Assembly: GCF_002294985.1 (NCBI RefSeq)
Contig: NZ_NSGE01000001.1
Location: 434,001-498,000 of the forward strand
DNA: 64,000 bases
Direction: 5' to 3'
Origin: Mesorhizobium sp. WSM3862
GTDB taxonomy: Bacteria; Pseudomonadota; Alphaproteobacteria; Rhizobiales; Rhizobiaceae
Numbering within the stretch: position 1 is the first letter of the stretch; the number at the start of each line of letters is the position of its first letter. Below are positions 1 through 10,959 of the stretch, piece after piece. The translations under genes and the position numbers were made by a program. The notes under the pieces are model-generated. The model worked only from the letters and a program-made list of their open reading frames with translations, was not told where the DNA came from and searched no databases.

Positions 1-217
1 TATCGCCGACCACCGAAACCGGCAGGCCGAGATGGAAGAGCCGCATAGCGAAGCCCTTGACCTGCAGCGCTTCGCGGCCGCAGCCATAGACGACGATCTT
101 GCCAGCGCCGGCGAGCATTGCGCAGGCGGCGTCAACCCGACCGTCATCGATGCGCCCCAACACGGCGCCGAGCTCGCCCAGCGCTGTCGCAAACAACTCC
201 GATCCGGCTTGCGTCAT
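1..217 (-). CDS. SIS-domain sugar-phosphate isomerase, C-terminus cut off by window edge
   Basis: Reading leftward from an ATG at 217, 72 codons stay open to the window edge, so only the N-terminus is present. The fragment begins MTQAGSELFATALGEL and contains AGKIVVYGCGREALQVKG, the typical opening of a SIS (sugar isomerase) fold, in which the strand and following loop bind a phosphosugar. The helical N-terminus followed by this Rossmann-like strand resembles the 6-phospho-3-hexuloisomerase (HxlB/PHI) branch. The gene is divergent from the aldo/keto reductase gene at 405, with 187 bp between them, suggesting both belong to one sugar-catabolic locus that continues outside the window. The substrate cannot be judged from this piece. 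Confidence 0.75.
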   Translation of the reverse strand, partial: MTQAGSELFATALGELGAVLGRIDDGRVDAACAMLAGAGKIVVYGCGREALQVKGFAMRLFHLGLPVSVVGD

Positions 218-278
218 GGCTGCTCATCCTGTCTGCCGATGCCTTGATAGGCATGCGGCTTTGCGATCGCGTTCGGCG

Positions 279-320
279 CGAAACACTTGTTTTCGTTCAT
301 GCTATCACCGCGAAAATTCG
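279..320. promoter_or_regulatory. Candidate operator in divergent promoter region (CGAAA inverted repeat)
   Basis: Between the divergent SIS and aldo/keto reductase genes there is an inverted repeat CGAAA (279-283) and TTTCG (291-295) with a 7-bp spacer. A second short near-palindrome, CGAAAATTCG, lies at 311-320. GAAA/TTTC half-sites are common targets of DeoR-type sugar regulators, so a shared repressor site is plausible. No regulator gene is visible in the window; the assignment rests only on position and symmetry. Confidence 0.3.
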
Positions 321-404
321 TGTCCAACGAGCCTCGGCGCTTTTGCTGTGCCACCGGCGTGCTAGTGTCATGTCAGACAAATCAATCCAGGACATCTTGC
401 GGAT

Positions 405-1427
405 ATGAAGACACGGCATTTCGACCGCATCGGCAATGGCGGCATCACCTTCACCGAGCTTGGTTTCGGCACCGCGCCGCTCGGCAATCTCTACCGCGCT
501 GTCTCGGACGAGGATGCCAATGCCACGCTGGAGGCGGCCTGGAAGACCGGCTGCCGCTATTTCGATACCGCTCCGCTCTATGGCCTCGGCCTTTCCGAAA
601 CCCGGCTCAACCCCTTCCTGCGCGGCAAGAAACGCGACGACTATGTGCTGTCGAGCAAGGTCGGCCGCCTCATGCGCGTCTCTGCGCCCGACCAGCGAAC
701 CGGCATCGGCAAGTTCTTCGACACGCCCTCGCGCCGGGAAGTCTACGACTACAGTTACGACGGCGTGATGCGTTCCTTCGAGGCCTCGCTGGAGCGGCTC
801 GGCGTCGACCGCATCGACATCCTTTATGTGCACGATGTCGACATCTTCACCCATGGCAGCAAGGAGGCTTCCGACCGGCGCATCGAGGAGTTCATATCTT
901 CGGGCTATTACGCGCTGCTCGCGCTGCGTGACCAGGGCGTGATCAAGGCCTTCGGAGGCGGTATCAACGAGTGGCAGGTTTGCCAGACGCTCGCCGAGCG
1001 CGGCGATTTCGACCTCTTTCTGCTCGCCGGCCGCTACACGCTGCTCGAGCAGGATGCGCTTGCGAGCTTCCTGCCGCTCTGCGAGCAGCGCGGCATCGGC
1101 ATCGTTCTTGGCGGGCCCTACAATTCCGGCATCCTGGCGACAGGGCCGAAGCCCGGCGCCTTCTACAACTACACAGAGGCGCCAAAAGACGTGCTCGATC
1201 GCGTGGCACGCATCGAGGCGGTCTGCAAGCGCCATGGCGTGCGGCTGATCGAGGCCGCGTTGCAGTTCCCGCTGCGGCACCCTTCCGTCATGTCGGTAAT
1301 ACCCGGCGGCCAACGCCCGGCCGAGGTCGAAAGCAACCGTGCACTGCTCGACGTGAAGATCCCGGCAGCCTTGTGGGCGGATCTCAAGCAAGAAGGCCTG
1401 ATGCGCGCCGACGCGCCTACCGGCTGA
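405..1427 (+). CDS. Aldo/keto reductase, sugar (L-fucose / D-threo-aldose) dehydrogenase type
   Basis: This 340-residue single-domain (beta/alpha)8 oxidoreductase carries the full AKR catalytic tetrad: Asp54 and Tyr59 in FDTAPLYG, Lys85 in SSKVGR and His143 in LYVHDVD. Overall sequence and length resemble the bacterial D-threo-aldose 1-dehydrogenase / L-fucose dehydrogenase group, which oxidises a sugar to the lactone using NAD(P)+. It is soluble, with no signal peptide. The divergent SIS-domain isomerase gene fits a sugar degradation locus. The start at 405 has only a weak ribosome site (GCGGAT), but residues from Met1 match the usual N-terminus of the group. The exact sugar is an inference. 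Confidence 0.82.
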   Translation: MKTRHFDRIGNGGITFTELGFGTAPLGNLYRAVSDEDANATLEAAWKTGCRYFDTAPLYGLGLSETRLNPFLRGKKRDDYVLSSKVGRLMRVSAPDQRTGIGKFFDTPSRREVYDYSYDGVMRSFEASLERLGVDRIDILYVHDVDIFTHGSKEASDRRIEEFISSGYYALLALRDQGVIKAFGGGINEWQVCQTLAERGDFDLFLLAGRYTLLEQDALASFLPLCEQRGIGIVLGGPYNSGILATGPKPGAFYNYTEAPKDVLDRVARIEAVCKRHGVRLIEAALQFPLRHPSVMSVIPGGQRPAEVESNRALLDVKIPAALWADLKQEGLMRADAPTG

Positions 1428-1454
1428 TACCACACATGTGGCCCTGGCGCGGGT

Positions 1455-1486
1455 CACAAAAAGGAAGAGCCGGGCAAGCCCGGCTC
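1455..1486 (-). terminator. Rho-independent terminator of hup
   Basis: GAGCCGGGC (1467-1475) and GCCCGGCTC (1478-1486) form a perfect 9-bp stem with a 2-nt gap. On the minus strand the stem is followed by TTCCTTTTTG, so it terminates the HU gene that ends at 1511. The converging aldo/keto reductase transcript could also use the hairpin, but it lacks a T-run on that side. Confidence 0.8.
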
Positions 1487-1510
1487 ATCTGATCTTAAAA
1501 ACAAAAGGTC

Positions 1511-1783
1511 TTAGTTGACCGCGTCCTTGAGGCCCTTGCCGGCCGAGAACTTCGGCACGGTGCGCGCCGGAATCTTCACTTCCGCGCCGGTCTGCGGGTT
1601 GCGGCCGGTCGAAGCAGCACGTTTTGACACGGTGAAATTTCCGAAGCCGACAAGCCGGACATCGCCGCCCTTCTTCAGTTCGCCAGTGATCACAGAGAAC
1701 ACCGCATCGACGGCGGACTGCGCATCAGCCTTCGAAATGCTTGCGGAGTCGGCGACGGCGGACACCAGTTCGTTCTTGTTCAT
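1511..1783 (-). CDS. hupB: HU family DNA-binding protein
   Basis: The 90-residue protein has the length and sequence of bacterial HU: an N-terminal helix-turn-helix body (MNKNELVSAVAD), the VRLVGFGNF beta segment, and the DNA-minor-groove arm with the signature GRNPQTGAEVKIPA followed by FSAGKGLKDAVN. HU bends and constrains nucleoid DNA as a dimer. A good ribosome site (GGAAGGGA) precedes the ATG. The gene lies downstream of lon in the same direction, separated by 195 bp that contain a terminator for lon, so it has its own promoter. The lon-hup neighbourhood is common in alphaproteobacteria. Confidence 0.96.
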   Translation of the reverse strand: MNKNELVSAVADSASISKADAQSAVDAVFSVITGELKKGGDVRLVGFGNFTVSKRAASTGRNPQTGAEVKIPARTVPKFSAGKGLKDAVN

Positions 1784-1915
1784 AAAAATTCCCTTCCATG
1801 AGAAAACCGGAACTACGACTCATCCGGCAGGAAACGGACTTTAGAAAGAAGCGTTCCGGAACCCAAGCCGAAAACCGCAGAATTCCGGGCTTTTTTCCAC
1901 TTTTTCGGAGATTTT

Positions 1916-1947
1916 TCACATGAAAAAGCCGGGCTGAAAGCCCGGCT
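1916..1947 (-). terminator. Rho-independent terminator of lon
   Basis: AGCCGGGCT (1927-1935), a GAA loop and AGCCCGGCT (1939-1947) form a 9-bp stem. On the minus strand it is followed by TTTTTCATG. It lies 31 bp past the lon stop codon and separates lon from hup. Confidence 0.82.
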
Positions 1948-1978
1948 CTCTCTTTGTGCATTGCAACCTTAGAAGAAA

Positions 1979-4390
<2,412 letters not shown>

Positions 4391-4664
4391 TGTCCAACCT
4401 TTCATGTCGCGGCCGCTAATTGAGCCAACCGCGAATCTTATATTAACGACCGAGCGTCGTTCCGCCTACCACCGTTTGTGACGGGAATTTTACAGCACAG
4501 AATTCGGGCCCTCGGCCTTCCGCTGTTAGGTGGATGCGGGCGGTGCAAAGATCAAGGGTTAGCATGCTTTGATCAGCCACTCCATCACCTACAGGTAAGC
4601 CCCTCACAGCAAAACGGCGCCACACGGGCGCCGTTCCATGAAAATTTGCCGGATCAGTGCCATT
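4391..4664 (-). promoter_or_regulatory. lon upstream region
   Basis: The 274 bp between clpX and lon hold the clpX terminator (4611-4635) and must contain the lon promoter. On the minus strand a -10-like TAATAT lies near 4437-4442, but I see no clear -35 match at a standard distance. No convincing heat-shock sigma-32 promoter could be recognised by eye. Confidence 0.35.
4605..4635 (-). terminator. Rho-independent terminator of clpX
   Basis: AACGGCGCC (4613-4621), loop ACACG and GGCGCCGTT (4627-4635) form a 9-bp stem; on the minus strand it runs into TTTTGC. It lies 30 bp beyond the clpX stop codon. Confidence 0.75.
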
Positions 4665-5939
4665 TCAGGCGCTGACATTGCCCTTCTTTTCCTTCTGCTC
4701 GGAATAGATGTAAAGCGGCCGGGCGTTACCCGAGACCACCTCTTCCGAGATCACCACCTCGCGCACGCCTTCCAGCGCCGGAAGCTCGAACATCGTGTCG
4801 AGCAGGATCGCTTCCATGATGGAACGCAGGCCGCGCGCGCCGGTCTTGCGCTCGATGGCGCGCTTGGCGATCGCCGACAGCGCGTTCTCGTGGAAGGTGA
4901 GATCCACATTCTCCATCTCGAACAGCCGCTGATACTGCTTGACCAGCGCATTTTTCGGTTCCGTCAGGATCTGGATCAGCGCCGGCTCGTCGAGGTCCTC
5001 GAGCGTCGCCAGAACCGGCAGACGGCCGACGAATTCCGGGATCAGGCCGAATTTCAAAAGATCCTCGGGCTCGACCTGGCGGAACAGGTCGCCGGTGCGG
5101 CGATCCTCGGGCGACGCCACGGTTGCGCCGAAGCCGATCGAGGTCTTGCGGCCGCGATCCGAGATGATCTTGTCCAGTCCGGCAAAGGCGCCGCCGCAGA
5201 TGAACAGGATGTTGGCGGTGTCGACCTGCAGGAATTCCTGCTGCGGGTGCTTGCGGCCGCCCTGCGGCGGCACGGAAGCAACCGTGCCTTCCATGATCTT
5301 CAACAGCGCCTGCTGCACGCCCTCGCCCGAGACGTCGCGGGTGATCGACGGGTTGTCCGACTTGCGCGAGATCTTGTCGATCTCATCGATATAGACGATG
5401 CCGCGCTGGGCACGTTCGACATTGTAGTCGGCCGACTGCAAGAGCTTCAGGATGATGTTTTCGACGTCCTCGCCGACGTAACCGGCTTCGGTCAGCGTCG
5501 TGGCGTCGGCCATGGTGAACGGCACGTCGATGATGCGGGCGAGCGTCTGGGCGAGCAGCGTCTTGCCGCAGCCGGTCGGCCCGATCAGCAGGATGTTCGA
5601 CTTTGCCAATTCGACGTCGTTGTTCTTGCCGGCATGCGCGAGGCGCTTGTAGTGGTTGTGGACGGCCACCGACAGCACCCGCTTGGCGTAGGGCTGGCCG
5701 ATAACATAGTCGTCGAGAACCTTGAGGATCTCTTGCGGGGTCGGCACGCCCTCGCGCGACTTCACCATCGAGGTCTTGTTCTCCTCGCGGATGATGTCCA
5801 TGCAGAGTTCGACGCACTCGTCGCAGATGAAGACGGTCGGACCGGCGATCAGCTTGCGCACTTCGTGCTGGCTTTTGCCGCAAAACGAGCAATAGAGCGT
5901 GTTCTTTGAATCGCCGCCGTTGTTGCTAACTTTGCTCAT
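4665..5939 (-). CDS. clpX: ATP-dependent Clp protease ATP-binding subunit ClpX
   Basis: The 424-residue unfoldase recognises tagged substrates and feeds them to ClpP. It has an N-terminal zinc-binding domain with CSFC at about 17-20 and CDEC at about 39-42, then the AAA+ module with Walker A GPTGCGKT near residue 121, Walker [10 protein letters not shown], the arginine-rich [10 protein letters not shown] sensor-2 region, and an EGVQQALLK segment. Length matches the family. A strong ribosome site (AAAGGAC) precedes the ATG. It lies 295 bp downstream of clpP on the same strand, in the usual clpP-clpX-lon order. Confidence 0.97.
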   Translation of the reverse strand: MSKVSNNGGDSKNTLYCSFCGKSQHEVRKLIAGPTVFICDECVELCMDIIREENKTSMVKSREGVPTPQEILKVLDDYVIGQPYAKRVLSVAVHNHYKRLAHAGKNNDVELAKSNILLIGPTGCGKTLLAQTLARIIDVPFTMADATTLTEAGYVGEDVENIILKLLQSADYNVERAQRGIVYIDEIDKISRKSDNPSITRDVSGEGVQQALLKIMEGTVASVPPQGGRKHPQQEFLQVDTANILFICGGAFAGLDKIISDRGRKTSIGFGATVASPEDRRTGDLFRQVEPEDLLKFGLIPEFVGRLPVLATLEDLDEPALIQILTEPKNALVKQYQRLFEMENVDLTFHENALSAIAKRAIERKTGARGLRSIMEAILLDTMFELPALEGVREVVISEEVVSGNARPLYIYSEQKEKKGNVSA

Positions 5940-6234
5940 TTTTCTGTCCTTTCACCGCCTGCCAGCCGATGGTCTGGCCGCATTGGCGTCTCACCAATCT
6001 ATCGCAGGAATCCGCCGGCGCCAGTGCCCCGGCTCACACAGCGCATTCCGTCCGAAACACAATCAGAAAACGCGACAATGATTCGCAGCAACCCCATGCA
6101 AAGCTAAGCCGTCGAAAATCAACATAGCCTTAACGTAGGCAATCCCGAACCTTGAGGGAACAGGCAATTGTGGCCGAAATGCCGCAAGCCGCGCCAAAAG
6201 CGCGTTATCCCGCCATTCAGCCCCCAATCAGAGC

Positions 6235-6864
6235 CTATGCGGCCGGGGTTTCGCCAAGTTCGCGCGTCGTGATGACCTTGTCGATCAGACCAAACTCCTT
6301 GGCCTCGTCGGCGGTCATGAAATGGTCGCGGTCGAGCGTCCGCTCGATCTCGTCATAGCTCTTGCCGGTGTGCTTGACATAGACCTCGTTCAAGCGGCGC
6401 TTCAGCTTGATGATGTCCTGCGCATGACGTTCGATGTCCGACGCCTGGCCCTGGAAGCCACCGGACGGCTGATGGACCATGACACGGGCGTTCGGCGTGG
6501 CAAACCGCATATCCTTGTGGCCGGCGCAAAGCAGCAACGAGCCCATCGAGGCTGCCTGGCCGATGCAGAGCGTCGATACCGCCGGCTTGATGAACTGCAT
6601 GGTGTCGTAGATCGCCATGCCCGATGTCACCACACCGCCCGGCGAGTTGATGTACAGGTTGATTTCCTTCTTGGGGTTCTCCGCCTCGAGGAACAAAAGC
6701 TGTGCACAAACCAGCGTCGCCATCCCGTCCTCGACCGGGCCGGTGATGAAGATGATGCGTTCCTTCAACAGGCGGGAGAAGATGTCGTAGGCACGCTCGC
6801 CGCGATTGGTCTGCTCGACCACCATCGGAACGAGGTTCATGTAGGTTTCGACGGGGTTCTTCAT
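6235..6864 (-). CDS. clpP: ATP-dependent Clp protease proteolytic subunit ClpP
   Basis: The 209-residue serine peptidase forms the tetradecameric chamber of ClpXP and ClpAP. The nucleophile Ser lies in [11 protein letters not shown] (about residue 106) and the catalytic His in VMVHQPSGG (about residue 131); the Asp follows in the [12 protein letters not shown] region. The N-terminus [18 protein letters not shown] contains the processed pro-segment and axial loop sequence. The ribosome site AAGGG precedes the ATG at 6864. Alphaproteobacteria often have more than one clpP; its place next to clpX marks this as the main copy. No terminator is obvious before clpX, so the two may be partly co-transcribed. 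Confidence 0.97.
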   Translation of the reverse strand: MKNPVETYMNLVPMVVEQTNRGERAYDIFSRLLKERIIFITGPVEDGMATLVCAQLLFLEAENPKKEINLYINSPGGVVTSGMAIYDTMQFIKPAVSTLCIGQAASMGSLLLCAGHKDMRFATPNARVMVHQPSGGFQGQASDIERHAQDIIKLKRRLNEVYVKHTGKSYDEIERTLDRDHFMTADEAKEFGLIDKVITTRELGETPAA

Positions 6865-7206
6865 GGACTACCCTTGTTGGATGGATTCCGGCGCCGTAGA
6901 CCTGAGCAATCGGGCGGAATCGGTTCTGGAACGTTGAATCCTAAATAGGATGCCGGCTCACCCTAGCGCAAGGCCGCCCCTCCTAGCCATCTGGTTAAGT
7001 CGAAGCAAGCGGCTCGGCCCAAGGAAATGCTGCAGGTTGCGCCGGAGATGGCCCTTTGCCCGAAATGCCAGGGCGCTACCCGGCCGCCACGGTAGCAGTT
7101 TCTTAACCGCGCTGCTTAACGACAAGCCGTGAAATCCCCGTCCATGGCGGACCTTCCGATACGCTCCCGCGTTGAAGCGGCGTCCTTTTTTCAACGGGTG
7201 AACGTC
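6865..7206. other. Divergent intergenic region, clpP / exported repeat protein
   Basis: These 342 bp must hold the divergent promoters of clpP and the 7207 gene. I see no tRNA, repeat or strong hairpin. Two TTAA motifs at 7103 and 7116 are spaced 9 bp apart, not the 7 bp of a CtrA site. An in-frame ATG at 7129 could extend the downstream gene by 26 residues. Confidence 0.4.
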
Positions 7207-7845
7207 ATGTTTAGCCAGAGTTCCTTTTGCACGAGTTCCTTTTGCAAGAGCTCCCTTCGCAAGGGTGCCGCATCGCTCGCCTCGACCAGCCTCGCAATGC
7301 TTACCGCCGTGTCGCAGGCCGCGGCCGGCGGCCGCACGCTCGAATGCTACGAGCCGGTGCATCGGCCGGCGATCTACGACACGGTCTATGAAGACGTGAT
7401 GGTGAGCCCCGGCGGCCAGCTCGTCCACTATGACCCGCCGATCTACGGCACGACCGAGAGCATCGAACAGATCGCCACGCCTCGCATCGGCTATGAAGTC
7501 GTACCGGCCGTGACGCGCACCGTCTATCACACGGTCAAGGTGGATGACGGCGGCTATGCCTGGGAATGGCGGGTCATCCACGGCCGCAAGGTGCTGTGCA
7601 AGGTGTGGCGTAAGGCGCGCTACGCGCGGGTTGCCACAACGGTCATCGTCGAGCCGGAGCGCGTCCGGCGCGTCGTCCTTCCGGCCGAATACGAAGGCGT
7701 CGCCCGCGAGGTGCTGGTGCGGCCAGGAGAGCGGCGCATCACCGAAATCGCGCCCTCATACCGGAGGGTAGCGCGGCGAATGGTGGTGCGGGAAGGCTCG
7801 ACCGACTGGCGGCGGGTGCATATCCCGCGGCACTGCGTGGACTAG
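7207..7845 (+). CDS. Exported protein of unknown function built from degenerate repeats
   Basis: About 212 residues if translated from the ATG at 7207, which gives a plausible signal peptide (basic KSSLRKG, hydrophobic stretch, cleavage near SQAAAGG). An ATG at 7129 would add 26 residues with no signal-peptide logic. The mature part is made of loosely repeated units of about 22-25 residues with the pattern P-A-x-Y-x-x-V-x-x-x-V-x-V-x-x-G, for instance PAIYDTVYEDVMVSPGG, PAVTRTVYHTVKVDDGG, PAEYEGVAREVLVRPGE and APSYRRVARRMVVREGS. Similar 'YETV...VLVRP' repeats occur in envelope proteins of several phyla. Two Cys (CYEPV and the C-terminal HCVD) could form a disulfide. Function unknown. Confidence 0.7.
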   Translation: MFSQSSFCTSSFCKSSLRKGAASLASTSLAMLTAVSQAAAGGRTLECYEPVHRPAIYDTVYEDVMVSPGGQLVHYDPPIYGTTESIEQIATPRIGYEVVPAVTRTVYHTVKVDDGGYAWEWRVIHGRKVLCKVWRKARYARVATTVIVEPERVRRVVLPAEYEGVAREVLVRPGERRITEIAPSYRRVARRMVVREGSTDWRRVHIPRHCVD

Positions 7846-7909
7846 CCGGAAAATCACGCAGGGGTGTTTCCGACCGAGGCGGCATGGCGAGCCCGGCCGG
7901 AAAGCCGGC

Positions 7910-8113
7910 TTAGGCCAGGTCGACGTCGAGGATCGCCATCGAGAAATTATAGTCGCCGTCGTCCTCGTCCTTGAAGACGATGCCGAGGAATTCGTCACCG
8001 ACATAGACCTCGGCAGAGTCTTCCTTGCGCGGGCGCGCCTTCACCTGCAGCTTGGGATTCTGGAAGACGCGCTTGAAGTAGGCGTCCAGCTTTCTGATTT
8101 CGTCTGGCTTCAA
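7910..8113 (-). CDS. DUF3126 family protein
   Basis: A 67-residue acidic protein beginning MKPDEIRKLDAYFKRVF with the central ARPRKEDSAEVYVGDEF and a C-terminal FKDEDDGDYNFSMAILD. Sequence and length match the DUF3126 family, which I know mainly from alphaproteobacteria and which has no assigned role. No signal peptide or membrane segment. It lies downstream of cysE on the same strand with 137 bp between them. The short length and strong family likeness support a real gene. Confidence 0.82.
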   Translation of the reverse strand: MKPDEIRKLDAYFKRVFQNPKLQVKARPRKEDSAEVYVGDEFLGIVFKDEDDGDYNFSMAILDVDLA

Positions 8114-8250
8114 AAGTCTTCTCCGAATGCGGCTGTTCGTTGGAACGCGCTTCTGACACGCCGACGATGGCGATGTAAAGGCAAGCCGGCAGCATTACAA
8201 CCGAGCCTTGAGTGGCGACCGGACTCCGGCCACTGGCGATGACCGCAGAA

Positions 8251-9099
8251 TCAGATGTCGAAGCTGACGACGTGGTCCATCGTCTGCGAGGGCAGGAGCT
8301 GGTCCATCTGTCGCGAGGGCTGGTCGCAGCCGGTCTCTCCGACGACCCGCGCCGGCACGCCGGCGACCGTCTTGTTATGCGGCACGGGCGACAGCACCAC
8401 CGAACCGGCCGCGATCTTCGAGCAATGGCCGATCTCTATGTTGCCGAGTATCTTGGCGCCGGCGCCGATCAGCACGCCGCGGCGGATCTTCGGATGGCGG
8501 TCGCCGCTGGCCTTGCCGGTGCCGCCCAGCGTCACGCCGTGCAGGATCGAGACATCGTCCTCGATGACGGCGGTCTGGCCGACCACCAGGCCTGTGGCGT
8601 GATCGAGAAAAATGCCCTTGCCGATACGGGCGGCCGGGTTGATATCGGTCTGGAACACCGAGGACGAGCGGCTCTGCAGGTAGAGCGCGAAGTCCCTGCG
8701 GCCCTGGTTCCACAGCCAATGCGCCAAACGGTGCGTCTGGATGGCATGAAAGCCCTTGAAATAAAGCACGGGCATGACGAAGCGGTCGCAGGCAGGGTCG
8801 CGATCGTAATAGGCTTGGATGTCGACGCGGACCGTCGTGCTCCACTCCGGATCGTCGGCAAGCATGGCCTTGAAGGTCTGCCGGATGAGGTCGGAGCCGA
8901 TATCCTGATGCGCCAGGCGCTCGGCCAGGCGGTGAATGACCGCTTCTTCCAGGCTCTCCTGGTTGAGGATGGTGGAATAGAGGAAAGCAGCCAGCAACGG
9001 ATCGCGGTTTACCGCTTCCATCGCCTCATCCCTGATCGCGCGCCAGATCGGGTCGACCGGCTGCACCATGCTGGGGCGGGCTATCGTAACGCTGTTCAT
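8251..9099 (-). CDS. cysE: Serine O-acetyltransferase CysE
   Basis: The 282-residue enzyme acetylates L-serine with acetyl-CoA to O-acetylserine, the precursor for cysteine. The N-terminal half is the helical domain (DPIWRAIRDEA... ), followed by the left-handed beta-helix of hexapeptide repeats with the signature GIFLDHATGLVVGQTAVI and LHGVTLGGTGK. It ends in ...VVSFDI: a C-terminal Ile is the residue that in known CysE proteins inserts into the CysK active site to form the cysteine synthase complex. The ribosome site GGAG precedes the ATG. The region after the hexapeptide helix is longer than in E. coli CysE, as in other rhizobia. Confidence 0.95.
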   Translation of the reverse strand: MNSVTIARPSMVQPVDPIWRAIRDEAMEAVNRDPLLAAFLYSTILNQESLEEAVIHRLAERLAHQDIGSDLIRQTFKAMLADDPEWSTTVRVDIQAYYDRDPACDRFVMPVLYFKGFHAIQTHRLAHWLWNQGRRDFALYLQSRSSSVFQTDINPAARIGKGIFLDHATGLVVGQTAVIEDDVSILHGVTLGGTGKASGDRHPKIRRGVLIGAGAKILGNIEIGHCSKIAAGSVVLSPVPHNKTVAGVPARVVGETGCDQPSRQMDQLLPSQTMDHVVSFDI

Positions 9100-9220
9100 C
9101 GGCGGTCTCCGGCCTGCTCATTCATCCGGCGGCACATATAGGCCAGATCATAACACGGTTGAACTCAATTTTCCTTAGTGCTTTGTCAAATGAACTTGGT
9201 TCACCAAGATTCAAGCGGCG

Positions 9221-9835
9221 ATGGAAAACGAACCCTTGATCGACGATGCGCTGAAAAACGAGCTTGCCGCGCTCTATCAGAGCGCGGATCGCCACTACCA
9301 CGGCTTGCATCACATCGAAGCGATGCTGGCGTTGGCGGCAGAACACCGGCACCTTCTTGATGATCCAGAAGCAGTCGAAGCGGCGATCTGGTTCCATGAC
9401 GCGGTCTATGACAGCCGCGCCAAGGACAACGAGGCAAAGAGCGCCGTGCTGGCAGAAAGGAAACTCTCCGGCCGCACCGACCCGGCCCGGCTTGCCCGGA
9501 TTCTGGCCATGATCAGCGCCACCGCCACGCACCAGTTGCCGCCGCTCGAAGATGAGGGTGCCGCGAGTGATGCCGCCCTTTTCCTCGACATGGACCTCGC
9601 GATCCTCGGTGCCGACCCGAACCGCTTCGACGCCTACGAGAAGGCGGTCCGGCGCGAATATGGCTGGGTCGAGGAACCGATCTGGCGCGCCGGCCGCGCG
9701 GCTGTCCTGACGAGCTTCCTGGCCCGTCCGCATATTTTCAACACACAATGGTTTCGCGATCGGTTCGAGGCTCGGGCCAGGGAAAATCTGGTCCGATCGC
9801 TGCAGGTCCTGCAAGACCAGTCTCAACAGACCTGA
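9221..9835 (+). CDS. HD-domain family predicted metal-dependent phosphohydrolase
   Basis: The 204-residue cytosolic protein has the arrangement HYHGLHHIEAML near the N-terminus, then IWFHDAVYD with the adjacent His-Asp pair, then a downstream Asp in FLDMDLAILG. This is the pattern of a family of HD-like predicted hydrolases often named as such in proteobacterial genomes. The metal and substrate are unknown. Its stop codon lies 29 bp before the start of the agmatinase-type gene on the same strand, so the two are probably co-transcribed. Confidence 0.78.
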   Translation: MENEPLIDDALKNELAALYQSADRHYHGLHHIEAMLALAAEHRHLLDDPEAVEAAIWFHDAVYDSRAKDNEAKSAVLAERKLSGRTDPARLARILAMISATATHQLPPLEDEGAASDAALFLDMDLAILGADPNRFDAYEKAVRREYGWVEEPIWRAGRAAVLTSFLARPHIFNTQWFRDRFEARARENLVRSLQVLQDQSQQT

Positions 9836-9864
9836 TCGCCACGCGGAACGTGAACGCCTCTGGG

Positions 9865-10842
9865 ATGACCGAAACCATGGAAAACAACTTCTTCCAACCC
9901 GTCGACGCCGCCCAGGTGCCGCGATTTGCCGGGCTTTCCACCTTCATGCGGCTGCCGGCGGTGCCGAACGCGAAGGGGCTCGATATTGCCCTTGTCGGGA
10001 TTCCTTGGGATGGCGGCACGACCAATCGGGCCGGCGCCCGCCACGGTCCACGCGAAATCAGGAACCAGTCGAGCCTGATGCGCCGCGTCCACCACGTGTC
10101 GGGAACCGAGCCGTTCAGCATTGCCAATGTCGCCGATGTGGGAGATCTCTCGGTCAATCCGATCAACTTGCTCGACGGATTGAAGCGCATCGAGGACGGC
10201 ATTGCCGCCATCGTTGCTGACGGCGCTCTTCCTTTGGCCGCCGGCGGCGATCATCTGACGACCTTGCCGGTGCTGCGCGCCATCGCCCGCAAGGAACCCG
10301 TCGGCATGATCCACTTCGACGCGCATTCCGACACGAACGACCGCTACTTCGGCGAGAATCCCTATACACACGGGACGCCCTTTCGCCGCGCGATCGAGGA
10401 AGGGCTGCTCGACCCGAAGCGGGTTATTCAGATCGGAATTCGAGGCTCGATCTATGAGCCGGGCGAACACGACTGGGCGACCGCTCAGGGCGTGCGCATC
10501 GTATATATGGAAGAGTTCGTCAAACGCGGCACCGCTTCCGTCATGCAGGAAGCACGCGATCTTGTCGGCGACAGCCTCACTTACGTGACCTTCGACATCG
10601 ATTGCATCGATCCGTCGATGGCCCCTGGCACCGGCACGCCGGAGCTCGGCGGCTTCACCACCCGCGAGGTGCAGGAGCTGGTTCGATTGCTCGACGGATT
10701 GAATTTCGCCGGAGCCGATGTCGTCGAGGTCGCGCCTCCTTTTGATATTGGCGGCATGACGGCGCTTGCGGGAGCGACCATGATGTTCGAGCTGCTTTGC
10801 GTCATGGCGAAATCCATCGCCGACAGGAGAACGCGCGGCTAA
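9865..10842 (+). CDS. speB: Agmatinase / guanidino-acid ureohydrolase
   Basis: About 325 residues from the ATG at 9865 (a second ATG follows at 9877; the frame is open further upstream into the previous gene, but that part does not look like the family). The ureohydrolase motifs are complete: GGDH with His130, HFDAHSDTND with Asp152, His154 and Asp156, and FDIDCIDPSMAPGTGTPE with two Asp. These bind the two-manganese centre that hydrolyses a guanidino group to urea. The family includes agmatinase, guanidinobutyrase and related enzymes; which substrate is used cannot be read here, so the symbol is provisional. It follows the HD-domain gene closely. Confidence 0.88.
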   Translation: MTETMENNFFQPVDAAQVPRFAGLSTFMRLPAVPNAKGLDIALVGIPWDGGTTNRAGARHGPREIRNQSSLMRRVHHVSGTEPFSIANVADVGDLSVNPINLLDGLKRIEDGIAAIVADGALPLAAGGDHLTTLPVLRAIARKEPVGMIHFDAHSDTNDRYFGENPYTHGTPFRRAIEEGLLDPKRVIQIGIRGSIYEPGEHDWATAQGVRIVYMEEFVKRGTASVMQEARDLVGDSLTYVTFDIDCIDPSMAPGTGTPELGGFTTREVQELVRLLDGLNFAGADVVEVAPPFDIGGMTALAGATMMFELLCVMAKSIADRRTRG

Positions 10843-10890
10843 AGCATTCTCCCCGACGTGCTTTCAGTTTCGGGACGAGGACATCGCGTA
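10843..10890. repeat. Intergenic dispersed repeat, possible degenerate copy
   Basis: Directly after the ureohydrolase stop codon the sequence AGCATTCTCCCCGACGTG... TTTCGGGACGAGGACATCG follows the layout of the stretch at 28115-28163 (CTTTCTCC..GAAGTG.. GGGTTCGGGGGACAAGGACATG). I recognise this as a common intergenic repeat layout of Mesorhizobium-like genomes. The copy is degenerate. Confidence 0.4.
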
Positions 10891-10959
10891 GGTCAAAAGC
10901 AGGTCGCGTTTTGCGCAACCCGCTTTAGACGCGTCGTCGCCCGTAGCGGACGGTATGGG

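Noticed and set aside
297-1457. 386-codon open frame on the minus strand opposite the aldo/keto reductase
   Set aside because: Antisense shadow in a high-GC gene; no family likeness, while the plus strand has a complete AKR tetrad.
4638-5909. 423-codon plus-strand frame opposite clpX (and similar long frames opposite lon, mfd, topA)
   Set aside because: Composition-driven shadows of confident genes; sequence is Arg/Asp-rich without domains.
7103-7119. Pair of TTAA motifs resembling a CtrA site
   Set aside because: Spacing is 9 bp rather than the 7 bp of TTAA-N7-TTAA.
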